From an uncultured Bacteroides sp. (GTDB taxonomy: Bacteria; Bacteroidota; Bacteroidia; Bacteroidales; Bacteroidaceae): a DNA stretch of 64,000 nucleotides. This document shows positions 54,821-63,692 of this stretch, piece by piece (positions within the stretch are counted from its first letter, which is position 1; each line of letters starts with the position of its first letter). A program made the position numbers and the translations under genes. The notes under the pieces were generated by a model. That model was given only the letters and a program-made list of their open reading frames with translations. It was not told the origin of the DNA and did no database searches. The stretch spans positions 209,725-273,724 of the forward strand of contig CALADS010000074.1 in NCBI GenBank assembly GCA_937890825.1, given 5' to 3'.

Positions 54821-55234
54821 TTACCCTTTGCGATGCTTAAACATGGAATCCACAGCAGCTTTCTTAATGCCATATTCCAGGCATAGCACATTGATGATAA
54901 GAAATATCAAAAACGACGAGGTGTCTACCGAGGTTACATCGCCCTTCATCACCCTATAGAGCATTCCGCCAAAAACGAACAGTACCGTTAGAAAAATGGC
55001 ATTTCTAGTAGACGAGTTTCGAATCTGTTCTATCTGCTTACTTTCATTCTTATTCAGAGCAAACAGTATCATTAAGGCACCTGCCATCATCAGCAGCTTG
55101 GAGCATTCCTTATAAAACAACAGGTTAGCATCGGTCACCCGGCCCATCAGCAGCATGATAAAAGGCAAAAACAGAGCGAGTGCAATCACAAAATACCCCA
55201 AAGGGCGACAATATACAGGCAGTAAAGCTTTCAT
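54821..55234 (-). CDS. Four-helix membrane protein, family not recognised
   Basis: A 137-residue protein with four predicted transmembrane helices (about 12-30, 38-60, 76-94, 105-122), a basic N-terminus and basic C-terminal tail (FKHRKG). A charged loop NKNESKQIEQIRNSSTRN separates helices two and three. No family is recognised. It lies between aroB (divergent) and the large outer-membrane barrel gene (same strand, 102 bp apart). The helical layout and a -7 box upstream support it as real. Confidence 0.7.
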   Translation of the reverse strand: MKALLPVYCRPLGYFVIALALFLPFIMLLMGRVTDANLLFYKECSKLLMMAGALMILFALNKNESKQIEQIRNSSTRNAIFLTVLFVFGGMLYRVMKGDVTSVDTSSFLIFLIINVLCLEYGIKKAAVDSMFKHRKG

Positions 55235-55277
55235 CTGACTATGAGTAATTTAAATGATACAATATATTTTTCAGAGG

Positions 55278-55313
55278 CAAAGGTAACATTTATTGCCGAA
55301 AGAACTATCTTTG
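55278..55313. promoter_or_regulatory. Divergent -7 boxes for the membrane protein gene and aroB
   Basis: Minus strand TACCTTTG (55285 to 55278) and plus strand TATCTTTG (55306-55313) both match TAnnTTTG, 20 bp apart and pointing away from each other. Clear -33 boxes are not seen. Confidence 0.5.
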
Positions 55314-55360
55314 CCATTGGATAAAATCTCCGAATCGAAACCATCATTAAAAATACGCAT

Positions 55361-56422
55361 ATGAGTAAACAAAAAGTAATCCTTTGCGATAATCTGGCCG
55401 ACAACTTGACAAAGGCCATCAGTGAATGTCCGCACGACAAACTTTTCATTCTGACCGACGAACATACCCATCACTTATGCATGCCCTTAGTGCAACACAT
55501 TCCGGCATTGAACCATGCAGAAGAGATTACCATTGGTGCAGAAGATGTACATAAAAATCTGGACACACTGGCGCAGGTATGGCAAACGCTCAGCCATCAA
55601 GGAGCCAGCCGGCATTCCCTGCTCATCAATATAGGCGGTGGCATGGTGACCGATTTAGGCGGATTCGCAGCTTCCACCTTTAAGCGAGGTATCTCTTATA
55701 TCAACCTGCCCACCACCCTGCTGGCCATGGTCGATGCCTCGGTTGGCGGAAAAACCGGCATCAACTTTAACGGGCTGAAGAATGAGATTGGAGTCTTCTC
55801 GCCTGCCGCCTGCGTATTGATTGAAACGGAATTTCTCCGCACACTCGATGCCCACAATTTCTTTTCGGGCTATGCCGAAATGCTGAAACACGGCCTTATC
55901 AGCACTGAAGAACATCTGTACGAACTCTTAGCTTTCGATACAGAAAAGATAAACTTTGCCCAACTGAAAGCTATGGTAGGCCAATCGGTACAGATTAAAG
56001 AGAATATCGTGCAGCAAGACCCGCATGAACACGGCATCCGCAAGGCTCTGAATCTGGGGCATACCGTGGGCCATGCCTTTGAAAGCCTGGCTCTGGCAGA
56101 ACAGCGTCCGGTGCTTCACGGCTATGCCGTGGCCTGGGGAATCGTTTGCGAACTCTATCTCTCGGTACTGAAAACAGGATTTCCCCAAGACATTCTGCGG
56201 CAGGTAATACACTTTGTACGCCAGAATTACGGTGTCTTTCCCTTCGAGTGCAAACACTATGAACAGCTTTATGAACTGATGAAGCATGATAAAAAGAATA
56301 CCGACGGCATCATTAACTTCACCCTATTAAAAAATATAGGTAGTATTGCCTTAAACCAGACTACAGACAAAGACACTGTATTTCAAATGTTTGATTTCTT
56401 CAGAGAGTGTATGGGAAATTAA
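55361..56422 (+). CDS. aroB: 3-dehydroquinate synthase
   Basis: Second enzyme of the shikimate pathway, converting DAHP to 3-dehydroquinate with NAD and zinc. The 353-residue protein has the NAD-binding INIGGGMVTDLGGFAAST, then NLPTTLLAMVDASVGGKTG, GYAEMLKHGLI, and zinc-site GHTVGHAFES and HGYAVAWG. Length and motif spacing are standard. It is a single gene with its own -7 box, followed by a tRNA gene with a separate promoter. Confidence 0.97.
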   Translation: MSKQKVILCDNLADNLTKAISECPHDKLFILTDEHTHHLCMPLVQHIPALNHAEEITIGAEDVHKNLDTLAQVWQTLSHQGASRHSLLINIGGGMVTDLGGFAASTFKRGISYINLPTTLLAMVDASVGGKTGINFNGLKNEIGVFSPAACVLIETEFLRTLDAHNFFSGYAEMLKHGLISTEEHLYELLAFDTEKINFAQLKAMVGQSVQIKENIVQQDPHEHGIRKALNLGHTVGHAFESLALAEQRPVLHGYAVAWGIVCELYLSVLKTGFPQDILRQVIHFVRQNYGVFPFECKHYEQLYELMKHDKKNTDGIINFTLLKNIGSIALNQTTDKDTVFQMFDFFRECMGN

Positions 56423-56458
56423 AAAATACACGATTGACAGAAAAAAAATGCACGAACG

Positions 56459-56489
56459 CTTGCAGATTCAAAAAAAAGGCGTACCTTTG
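56459..56489 (+). promoter_or_regulatory. Promoter of tRNA-Pro
   Basis: CTTG (56459-56462) and TACCTTTG (56482-56489) separated by 19 bp, a near-consensus Bacteroides promoter, 11 bp before the tRNA. Confidence 0.75.
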
Positions 56490-56500
56490 CATCCGCAATT

Positions 56501-56575
56501 CGGGGTGTAGCTCAGCCCGGTTAGAGTACGCGTCTGGGGGGCGTGTGGTCGCTGGTTCGAATCCAGTCACCCCGA
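56501..56575 (+). tRNA. tRNA-Pro (anticodon GGG)
   Basis: Complete cloverleaf: acceptor CGGGGTG (56501-56507) with CACCCCG (56568-56574); D arm GCTC/GAGT; anticodon stem CGCGT/GCGTG with loop CTGGGGG, giving GGG at 56536-56538. The T arm is GCTGG, TTCGAAT, CCAGT (56551-56567), and the discriminator is A56575. CCA is not encoded. It reads CCC (and, by wobble, CCU) proline codons. Confidence 0.95.
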
Positions 56576-56580
56576 CTGGT

Positions 56581-56623
56581 AAAAAAGCATTGATAATCGA
56601 AAGATTGTCGATGCTTTTTTTTT
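56581..56623 (+). terminator. tRNA-Pro terminator
   Basis: AAAAAGCAT pairs with ATGCTTTTT across a short inner stem (GAT/ATC), followed by nine T residues, six bases after the tRNA. Confidence 0.88.
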
Positions 56624-56647
56624 GCTTTTCAGGCATTTCTCGCAACT

Positions 56648-56677
56648 ATGGCGGTTGACGTGACGGTTGACGCGTAA
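56648..56677 (+). other. Tandem CGGTTGACG motif after tRNA-Pro, possible integration scar
   Basis: CGGTTGACG occurs at 56652 and again at 56664, spaced by 12 bp, inside a nine-codon frame starting ATG 56648 and ending TAA 56677. No integrase or other mobile gene is present nearby. It is followed by a TTCACC-rich stretch with TTCACCCA (56712-56719) and its complement at 56738-56745. The whole 56624-56861 stretch holds no gene. Confidence 0.3.
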
Positions 56678-56861
56678 AACAAGCTAAACCTATCTATTTC
56701 ACCTTTCACCCTTCACCCACTGATAATCAAGGGGAAATGGGTGAACCCTTCACAGGCTATATTTCCAACATTCACCTATAGGTAGACTCGCATGCATCTA
56801 CAGCCTTCTGAAAATTAACCTTTAGCTTGGGAAAATTTCAGCTATAGGTTTCTGAATTTTT

Positions 56862-56921
56862 CTCCATGGATTCAACTTCATAAACAATAAGTTTACGAAA
56901 CTGAATCCATGGAGTTTTTTT
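56862..56921 (+). terminator. Orphan hairpin followed by a T-run
   Basis: CTCCATGGATTCA (56862-56874) pairs with 56902-56914 (13 bp), followed on the plus strand by TTTTTTT (56915-56921). A third copy of the CCATGG core is at 56925-56933. On the minus strand, A residues follow, so it does not look like the terminator of the leftward gene beyond. No plus-strand gene precedes it closer than the tRNA. Confidence 0.5.
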
Positions 56922-56963
56922 GCTCCATCCATGGTACTGTGCTTCCGAAGCCATGCTTCCTGC

Positions 56964-59291
56964 CTACATACGGCTCTTCTGGCTTTCTCCGGCTCCGGTA
57001 CCTCTGTACTTGCTCTTGGCTGCATTGAATTTATAGCGGACGGTCAAGGTAAAACTGCGACGGGGCTCGCTGGAAACATAGGTCGTGCGATTGCCGCTAT
57101 AGAGGATTACATCTTGCCCAGAGGTATGGAACAGGTCTTCTGCTTGCAACTGAAACGTCAGCCGGTCGTTCATGAATCCTTTGTATAAGGAAAAATCTAC
57201 TGAACTTGTGGTGTTCAGTATGCGGACGGTCTCCATTTCTCCGCGTGTACTCAGCACCATGTTCAAGCCCAACTGGAATCCTTTGGGCAGGCTGAATGTA
57301 TTGTTCCACTGGAAGATGCCCATCGGATTACTGAAATTCATCCGGCCATCGGGCGTATCCACATTGAACCACTGCTGGCGGAGCATGGCATTGAACTGTG
57401 GCGACCAGCACCCGATGGTGGGCGACAGCGATAGGGTGGCATTCAGCAAATCGGCATGAGGGGCATTGATATGGGTAAGCAGAGAAATGGCCGGATTCTC
57501 TGCTGAATAAGCCCTACTTACCTGTATCTGCATATCTTTTATGTGCTTATAGGCAATATCCAGATACACCCACTTCCAGGATGTGTTCAGCGACAAGGTA
57601 TTGATAATGGAGGAACGAAGCAACGGATTACCGCCTTCATACGTGTAGCGGTTGCCATAAGACACACCGCCGGAAAGCTGGTAATAGCTGGGGCGATAGA
57701 TGGTACCGGCATAGCTCAGCATCAGTTGCGCCTGACCTATCGGATAAGAAAGAGTCAAAGACGGGAAAACATTGTTGTAGGTGCGGCTCTGTTCATCCAC
57801 CCGGACGTTATCTTCAGAATAATTAGAACGGAGATACTCATAGCGTACACCGGCCTGCGCCTGTAGTTTTCCAAACGAGCGGGCATATTCTATAAAAGCC
57901 GATACGGCATTTTCTTTAATCTCATCCAAATTGTTGTCCAAAATACCTTCCTGATTGGTGAAACGGTTTTTGCGGCAGGCATAGCTGTATTCACCACCTA
58001 TCGAAAAGTCTCCTTCCCACAGCGGATGCCCCATCACCAGCTTGGTTGCATACAGGCGGTTGTCTCTGCGCTCAAACGTATGGATAGAATGCTCTGTAGG
58101 CAAGGATTCGTTTTCGCGGATAATTTCACGGGTGGTGCTGGGTTCTTCTCGCTCCGACCACATAGCATCGGCATTCAAGTCAAGCTGCCAATCGCCTATC
58201 TCGCCATTATAATACGCATTGACGCTGTGCTGACTCTTGTCGGCAGCGGAATAACTCCGGCTTTCGCTCTCCTCATCCAACTGCTTGTCCACCTGTAGAG
58301 AAGTCAGTAATATTGTCTGCTGCTTCATCTGCGGATAACGGTCGAAATCATACTGCATACCCATGATATGACGGTCGTTGAACTGATAGTTCATCAACCA
58401 GCGTGCAGCCACATTCCGAGTGTGATACGGCCCCTCCATGTTGGAATACTGTTCCCAAGTCTTGTCCAAATACGTCTTCTGCACCAGTAGCTTATTATCT
58501 TCGGTGCGGTTGTCCAATCCCAACAGCATCCCCCCTAGATCCAATCCGCCTCTGCGATAGTTGAAGTTAAACTGTTCCAGCAGGCTCCAGTCGTATTGAT
58601 AAGCTGCGCACGTGCGGTTACTGAATCCGAATCCTTCACCCTGCGGCTTCTTGGTAAAGATACGCACCACCGCCTTGACGGAAGCATCATAGCGGGCTCC
58701 GGGGTTACGGAGTACCTCTACACGCTTGATATTGTCCGACGAAAGCTGATCCAGTTCCGAAACATTGCGCATCTTGCGTCCGTTGATATAAATTTCAGCT
58801 GCTCCGCAGCCGAACACATCGACCTTTCCTTTTTTGGCCGACACTCCCGGTATCTTGTCGAGCAGGTCATTTCCCGTACCCGCCTTTTCCAGCACACTGC
58901 CGGACACGGTTGTCACCACGGCACCTCCTTTCAGTTGCACTTTAGGCAGGTCTGCCTTCACCACTACCTCGCCCAGCAATTGTGCATCCGCTTCCATCTG
59001 CACAAGCCCCAAAGCGGACGGCAAGGCGGGTCGGTAGGCAGTGACATAGCCGATGGAGGAAATCTTCACCAGCCGGTTTTCTCCCGCAACCGGTAAGGCG
59101 AAAGTTCCGTCTTCGCCGCTCACGGTACCGCTGACAAATGCGGAGTCTGGCAGCGAGAGCACCACTACATTGGCATAGGGCAATGGCCGGTTGTTTTCAT
59201 CTACTAACTTTCCGCTCACGGTCTGGGCGGCCAGGCTGCCCAAGGACATCCATCCCCACAGCAGACCTAACAGGAAATACAGTTTTCTCAT
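56964..59291 (-). CDS. TonB-receptor-like outer-membrane beta-barrel protein (small)
   Basis: A 775-residue protein from the chosen ATG, with a signal peptide ending SLAAQT, a carboxypeptidase-regulatory-like domain (VSGKLVDENNRPLPYANVVV) and a plug-like segment (AEIYINGRKMRNVSELDQL, VEVLRNPGARYDASVKAVV). A PF14905-type barrel ends in FTLTVRYKF. A basic tail of about 20 residues follows. An in-frame ATG at 59309 would add six residues. Substrate is unknown and there is no SusD partner. It shares architecture but little sequence with the 975-residue barrel upstream. Confidence 0.88.
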   Translation of the reverse strand: MRKLYFLLGLLWGWMSLGSLAAQTVSGKLVDENNRPLPYANVVVLSLPDSAFVSGTVSGEDGTFALPVAGENRLVKISSIGYVTAYRPALPSALGLVQMEADAQLLGEVVVKADLPKVQLKGGAVVTTVSGSVLEKAGTGNDLLDKIPGVSAKKGKVDVFGCGAAEIYINGRKMRNVSELDQLSSDNIKRVEVLRNPGARYDASVKAVVRIFTKKPQGEGFGFSNRTCAAYQYDWSLLEQFNFNYRRGGLDLGGMLLGLDNRTEDNKLLVQKTYLDKTWEQYSNMEGPYHTRNVAARWLMNYQFNDRHIMGMQYDFDRYPQMKQQTILLTSLQVDKQLDEESESRSYSAADKSQHSVNAYYNGEIGDWQLDLNADAMWSEREEPSTTREIIRENESLPTEHSIHTFERRDNRLYATKLVMGHPLWEGDFSIGGEYSYACRKNRFTNQEGILDNNLDEIKENAVSAFIEYARSFGKLQAQAGVRYEYLRSNYSEDNVRVDEQSRTYNNVFPSLTLSYPIGQAQLMLSYAGTIYRPSYYQLSGGVSYGNRYTYEGGNPLLRSSIINTLSLNTSWKWVYLDIAYKHIKDMQIQVSRAYSAENPAISLLTHINAPHADLLNATLSLSPTIGCWSPQFNAMLRQQWFNVDTPDGRMNFSNPMGIFQWNNTFSLPKGFQLGLNMVLSTRGEMETVRILNTTSSVDFSLYKGFMNDRLTFQLQAEDLFHTSGQDVILYSGNRTTYVSSEPRRSFTLTVRYKFNAAKSKYRGTGAGESQKSRM

Positions 59292-59386
59292 GATTCCTTG
59301 TCTTATCAATGTGCTATAAAAAATTAATCCAGCGTAAATAGGGTGTCATAAGAAACATTCATTCAACAAATTCCCCGTTTACGCAG

Positions 59387-59394
59387 CAAAAATA
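59387..59394 (-). promoter_or_regulatory. Candidate promoter of the small barrel gene (-7 box)
   Basis: TATTTTTG on the minus strand fits TAnnTTTG; a TTTG (59421 to 59418) lies 23 bp upstream, slightly farther than usual. Confidence 0.4.
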
Positions 59395-59486
59395 GTTTTT
59401 TTTTATTTCGACACTAACAAAATGACATATTTTTCAAGGTGAAGCATCCTTACTTCTCCTATTGAACGCATCACGCAAAAAAACAG

Positions 59487-59494
59487 TATCTTTG
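59487..59494 (+). promoter_or_regulatory. Promoter of the acyltransferase gene (-7 box)
   Basis: TATCTTTG fits TAnnTTTG; ATTG at 59461-59464 may be the -33 box (22 bp spacing). The start codon lies 24 bp downstream. Confidence 0.55.
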
Positions 59495-59518
59495 CCGCAA
59501 AGATAAGGAACTGTACAC

Positions 59519-60448
59519 ATGAAACAACGCTTAGCCCATATCGACTACCTAAGGTCGGTCTATATCATTCTGATGGTTATTTTCCATCTGGCCTATATCG
59601 GCGACAAATATCCCTATGCCAAGCTCTTGGTCTACACCTTTCATATGCCGGCCTTTCTGATTATTTCGGGCTACCTGCTGAATACCGAGAAGCGGCCCGC
59701 CACCTTTCTGAAAACTATCGGATGGATTTTTGTGCCCTATGCAGTTATGGAATGCGGATATATCACCATGTCGGCCATTCTGCCGGTGCGCCAACAGGTA
59801 GAATCGCTCTCTGCGGGCCTCTTTGCCGATAAATTGTTCCTGCATCCCTTGGGGCCTTACTGGTATCTGCACACCTGGATGCTATGCAGCCTCTGCTGCT
59901 ATGCCGTCCACCGGCTGCTTCCCCGCGCCGATTCGCTGCCGGTCATCATCCTGTCGGGGCTCTCCCTCTGGCTGCTGTCGTGCGCAGAGCTGGTGTCGCC
60001 GGGCAATGCCGTCTATTTTCTGCTGGGCACGGCTATCCGTCGCTGCCAGATACCGTTTACCCGCTTCTTCCAGGGCAGCCTGTATGCGTTGATACCTCTG
60101 TGTCTGCTGTGTCTGTATCCGGAAAACCTAGACCGGTTCACGCTGGGCGGAATGACGATTACCTACCTTACTTTCAGCGTGCTGCTGGCGGTTTATCCCC
60201 GGCTGGGCCACTCTGTACGGCAGGCGGCTCACTTCATCGGGCGAAACACCCTGCCCATTCTGCTGTTCTCGCCCATCTTCACGATGCTGGCCAAGCCCTT
60301 GATTCCTTGGCTGGCATTCGATGCCACCGGACTGCTCTTCACCCTGACAGCTACCACAGCGGCTGTTCTAGGCAGTTTCGCCATAGCCTGGTGTATGGAT
60401 AAATGGAAGTTGTCCCGCTACTTCAGCGGCAAGAATCTGCTCACCTGA
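59519..60448 (+). CDS. Acyltransferase 3 family membrane protein
   Basis: A 309-residue integral membrane protein with about ten helices. The PF01757 pattern is clear at the start: HIDYLRSVYIILMVIFH (family block with catalytic-site His) and FHMPAFLIISGYLL, then HPLGPYWYLHTWM. The family acetylates or succinylates sugars and cell-surface polymers, or makes membrane-derived glycans; the acceptor here is unknown. It is a single gene with its own promoter, convergent with the DUF3256 gene. Confidence 0.87.
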   Translation: MKQRLAHIDYLRSVYIILMVIFHLAYIGDKYPYAKLLVYTFHMPAFLIISGYLLNTEKRPATFLKTIGWIFVPYAVMECGYITMSAILPVRQQVESLSAGLFADKLFLHPLGPYWYLHTWMLCSLCCYAVHRLLPRADSLPVIILSGLSLWLLSCAELVSPGNAVYFLLGTAIRRCQIPFTRFFQGSLYALIPLCLLCLYPENLDRFTLGGMTITYLTFSVLLAVYPRLGHSVRQAAHFIGRNTLPILLFSPIFTMLAKPLIPWLAFDATGLLFTLTATTAAVLGSFAIAWCMDKWKLSRYFSGKNLLT

Positions 60449-60471
60449 AAGTGCAGACACTGCCCAAAGCA

Positions 60472-61122
60472 TCACTGCTTATCAGATGAAACAAACCGCC
60501 CGCCTCGCCATCTATAAGTCAGCGAAGGCCGCATAGACGGTTTCAGCTTTTCGGCCATTTCCCGGTCCATATAGTCCGGCGTGGTCAGCGTAAAGGTCAG
60601 TGTAGGTTCTTTTTCATCCAGCGAAGCTTTCAGAAACAAAATATCGGCCTGGCGGCGGGCTGCCTGATAATCGTAGATGTCTACCGTATCGGCAGGCGCA
60701 GGAAAGAAATCGTCCAAAGTCACAGCCTGCTGCGGCAGAAACCCTTCTGCAGGCAATTCTTTCCAAGCAGTAGTATAGAACTTCAAGTGGCTGTCGGCTA
60801 CAGGTGCGCTGACCGTAGAGACGGTGCAGATTACCCGGGTACTGTCGTTCAGCGGCAAGAGTTTCATCTGCCAGGTGCTCTGTGCAGAGGTACGGATTTC
60901 GATGAAATCCCCTGTCAGCCGCGTCATTTCCGATTTACCGCCCAAGCGATTAGACACTTCTGCTTTCATTTTACTCTCCAGAAAATCCACAAAGTCGGCC
61001 CGGTTCACCGCCGTCAACAGCGGACAAAGCGAATCGGGCATCTGCGTAAAACAGGTCTTGGCCTGCTGTGCATACACGCTGTGCCAACCGATGAACAGCA
61101 AGCACAGTCCTATCTTTTTCAT
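60472..61122 (-). CDS. DUF3256 family exported protein
   Basis: A 216-residue protein with a signal peptide (ending VYAQ). Features of DUF3256 are CFTQMPDSLCPLLTAVNRADFVDFL near the mature start, a central strand series (STRVICTVSTVSAPVADS) and the C-terminal RPSLTYRWRGGRFV. The family is found in Bacteroidales and has no known function. The ATG at 61122 is preferred to one at 61131. It is 26 bp after the EamA transporter gene, probably in one transcript. Confidence 0.85.
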   Translation of the reverse strand: MKKIGLCLLFIGWHSVYAQQAKTCFTQMPDSLCPLLTAVNRADFVDFLESKMKAEVSNRLGGKSEMTRLTGDFIEIRTSAQSTWQMKLLPLNDSTRVICTVSTVSAPVADSHLKFYTTAWKELPAEGFLPQQAVTLDDFFPAPADTVDIYDYQAARRQADILFLKASLDEKEPTLTFTLTTPDYMDREMAEKLKPSMRPSLTYRWRGGRFVSSDKQ

Positions 61123-61148
61123 GAACATCATCTTACAACGATTATTTA

Positions 61149-62051
61149 TTATCTGCTCCCCAAATATAAGAAGAACATTCCAATCAATACCAAAAGCAGG
61201 TCTACAGCCTTGCTTTTTAAATTCTTTTCACGGAAGAACAGGGCACCGAAAAGGAAAGACACCACCACACTGCCCCTACGCACCATCGAAACGATGGAAA
61301 TCATGGAGTCGTCCAGACTCAAGGCATAGAAATACACAAAATCGGCCGCACAGAGAAACAGCGAAATGCCCAGAATGGTCCATTTCCAATGAAAGGGGGT
61401 ACTCTCCTTCCGCTTGGGGTACCACAGCAGCAGAATGATGGGGCACATGATGAATACCTGGTATACATTGTACCAAGACTGCACCAGCATGGGATTCAGT
61501 TGCTTCATCAGATACTTGTCGTACAGTCCGCTCACTGCTCCGGTCACTGCCGCCAGCACAATGAACAGAATCCACTTGTTGTGCTTGAAGTCGATGCCCT
61601 CTTTCTTGCCCGAACGGCTCAGCAGAAAGAAAGACAAGACTGCCAGCAGCACACCTATCCACTGGTAGAGGTTCAGCCGTTCGCCAAACAGCAGCATGGC
61701 ACCCAGCAGCACCATCACCGGACGGGTGGCATTGATAGGTCCCACGATGGTAAGCGGCAGATGCTTCATGCCGAAATAGCCGAAAATCCAGGAAGAAAGT
61801 ACAATGGCCGATTTCAGCAGAATAAACTTGTGTACCTCCCAGCCGGAGATAGGAACATACAGCAACTCGCAATGCGACAGGAGCGAAGGCGCAAAAGCCG
61901 ACACCAGGATAAACGGCAGAAAGACAAGACTGGAGAACACCGTGTTCAGAAAGAGTACGGGCAGCACGGCATTGTCGCGCAGCGAGTGTTTCTTAAAGGC
62001 ATCATAAAATCCTAATAAGGCAGCAGAAAGGAAAGCTAATAACAACCACAT
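61149..62051 (-). CDS. EamA/DMT-superfamily transporter
   Basis: A 300-residue inner-membrane protein with ten predicted helices in two EamA repeats (about 3-145 and 160-298). Marks include GPINATRPVMVLLGAMLLFGERLN at the end of the first repeat and VSFLFGALFFREKNLKSKAVD at the end of the second. The substrate cannot be told; such proteins export amino acids, nucleotides or other metabolites. It lies between truA and the DUF3256 gene on the same strand. Confidence 0.88.
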   Translation of the reverse strand: MWLLLAFLSAALLGFYDAFKKHSLRDNAVLPVLFLNTVFSSLVFLPFILVSAFAPSLLSHCELLYVPISGWEVHKFILLKSAIVLSSWIFGYFGMKHLPLTIVGPINATRPVMVLLGAMLLFGERLNLYQWIGVLLAVLSFFLLSRSGKKEGIDFKHNKWILFIVLAAVTGAVSGLYDKYLMKQLNPMLVQSWYNVYQVFIMCPIILLLWYPKRKESTPFHWKWTILGISLFLCAADFVYFYALSLDDSMISIVSMVRRGSVVVSFLFGALFFREKNLKSKAVDLLLVLIGMFFLYLGSR

Positions 62052-62108
62052 TGGGAGATAAATTGTAAAAATTGAACGTTAAAATTCTAAAGGGATAATT
62101 ACCGGATG

Positions 62109-62861
62109 TTATGCCAGAAACAGCTCTTCCGGATAAGTTACATCTGTGAGAAACAAAGCATTGCCGGGCACCGACGTACCGGCCAGACAACGGTTCTTCT
62201 GCTCTATGATGCGGCAGAATCCTTCTACCGTAAGCTTGCCGCGCCCCACTTCGAGCAACGTACCCACCACGGCACGCACCATGTTGCGCAAGAAGCGGTC
62301 GGCCTGGATGGTAAATACCCAGGTCACCTCGTCCACCTGCGTCCATTCGGCCTGCATAATCCGGCAGTTATTGGTCTTCACATCCGTATGCAGCTTGCTG
62401 AAACTGGTAAAGTCGGTATAATCGAACAGCCTGCGGGCTGCCTCGTTCATCCGTTCAAAGTCTGGTTTCTGAAACAGGCGGCAACGGTACTGCCGCTGGA
62501 AAGGACACTTGGCCGTGGTGACGTAATACCGGTACTTGCGTGCTGTGGCATCAAAGCGGGCATGGGCATCCGGCCTTACCGCTCTGAGGCGGAACACCGA
62601 AATATCCGGCGGAAGCAGACGGTTCAACTTATCGGCCATGAAAGCCTCATCGAGCGAATGCTCGCTGTCGAAATGGGCCACCATGAGTGAAGCGTGTACC
62701 CCGGCATCCGTGCGTCCAGCACCCGTCACTTCCACATCTTTACGCAACAAGGTGGAAAGGGCTTTCATCAAACACTCTTGTACACTGGCCCCGTTGGGCT
62801 GAATCTGCCAGCCATGATACGCCGTACCGTCGTAAGCCAAATAAATGAAATATCGCTGCAT
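62109..62861 (-). CDS. truA: tRNA pseudouridine(38-40) synthase
   Basis: Converts uridines 38-40 of the anticodon arm to pseudouridine. The 250-residue sequence has the N-terminal YLAYDGTAYHGWQIQPNG, catalytic Asp52 in GAGRTDAGVHA, ARKYRYYV, DFTSFSK and the C-terminal FLRNMVRAVVGTLLEVGRG. Length is normal. It heads a leftward unit with the EamA and DUF3256 genes, 57 bp before the next start. Confidence 0.97.
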   Translation of the reverse strand: MQRYFIYLAYDGTAYHGWQIQPNGASVQECLMKALSTLLRKDVEVTGAGRTDAGVHASLMVAHFDSEHSLDEAFMADKLNRLLPPDISVFRLRAVRPDAHARFDATARKYRYYVTTAKCPFQRQYRCRLFQKPDFERMNEAARRLFDYTDFTSFSKLHTDVKTNNCRIMQAEWTQVDEVTWVFTIQADRFLRNMVRAVVGTLLEVGRGKLTVEGFCRIIEQKNRCLAGTSVPGNALFLTDVTYPEELFLA

Positions 62862-62885
62862 CTGTTAGTCGTTTATTTTGAGCGG

Positions 62886-62955
62886 CAAAGATAGTGCAAA
62901 TGCTACAAAAAAACGAACTCCCTGCAGGCTTTTCAAGAAGAATGCTCTATCTTTG
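62886..62955. promoter_or_regulatory. Divergent promoters for truA and the DUF5715 gene
   Basis: Minus strand TATCTTTG (62893 to 62886) and plus strand TATCTTTG (62948-62955) both match TAnnTTTG and point away from each other. The truA start is 25 bp and the DUF5715 start 43 bp downstream. Confidence 0.6.
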
Positions 62956-62997
62956 CACCACTTTTTTACAAAATGTCGTTCTGATAAACCTATAAAG

Positions 62998-63675
62998 ATG
63001 AAACTGAAATACTACCTGCCCCTACTGCTGCTGGGCACCGCGCTGCTGACCTCGGCCTTCACCGGATGCAAAAAGAAAGATATGTCTCTGAAACTCAATG
63101 AGCCGCGAAATATCCGCGGAGTCATCAGTTATCGGCGTTCGTTCGGCGACCTGAATGAAAAGCATCTGAACATTGCCCAGGCCATCGGCATCCGTCCGCT
63201 ACAGACGCGGAAAAGTGCCGAATCCCAGGCTGCCAAGCTGCAACACATCACCAGCAATCCGCTCTACAGCGTGGACTCGCTGACGCACTCCATCCCTTAC
63301 CTGATTCCCGGAGCTGCCGCCCTGCTGGACACCATCGGCCAAAACTTTCTGGACTCACTGACTTCCAAGGGGCTGAACCCCAACAAGATTATCGTGACTT
63401 CCGTGCTGCGCACCCAGGAAGACGTGAAGCGTCTGCGCCGCCGCAACTACAACGCCTCGGCCAACTCTGCCCACGCCTACGGCACCACCTTTGATGTTAG
63501 TTGGAAGCGATTCGAGAAAGTAGAAGATGAAGACGGCCGCCCCCTGCAGGATGTAAGTGCCGATACCCTGAAGCTGGTGCTCTCGGAAGTGCTGCGCGAT
63601 GTGAAGAAAGCCAATCTGTGCTACATCAAGTACGAGCTGAAGCAAGGATGCTTCCATATCACTTCCCGCCGATAA
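62998..63675 (+). CDS. DUF5715 lipoprotein with an M15-like zinc motif
   Basis: A 225-residue lipoprotein (lipobox FTGC, Cys24). The C-terminal domain has SVLRTQEDVKRLRRRN then SAHAYGTTFDV, which fits the SxHxxGxxxD zinc signature of M15/VanY-type peptidases (His159, Asp166), with His220 in CFHI as a possible third ligand. It may therefore be a murein peptidase acting on D-Ala bonds; this is an inference. An earlier in-frame TTG lies upstream of the promoter, so the ATG at 62998 is taken. The gene is followed by a branched inverted-repeat structure. Confidence 0.85.
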   Translation: MKLKYYLPLLLLGTALLTSAFTGCKKKDMSLKLNEPRNIRGVISYRRSFGDLNEKHLNIAQAIGIRPLQTRKSAESQAAKLQHITSNPLYSVDSLTHSIPYLIPGAAALLDTIGQNFLDSLTSKGLNPNKIIVTSVLRTQEDVKRLRRRNYNASANSAHAYGTTFDVSWKRFEKVEDEDGRPLQDVSADTLKLVLSEVLRDVKKANLCYIKYELKQGCFHITSRR

Positions 63676-63692
63676 TTTTTCACGCAACTAGC

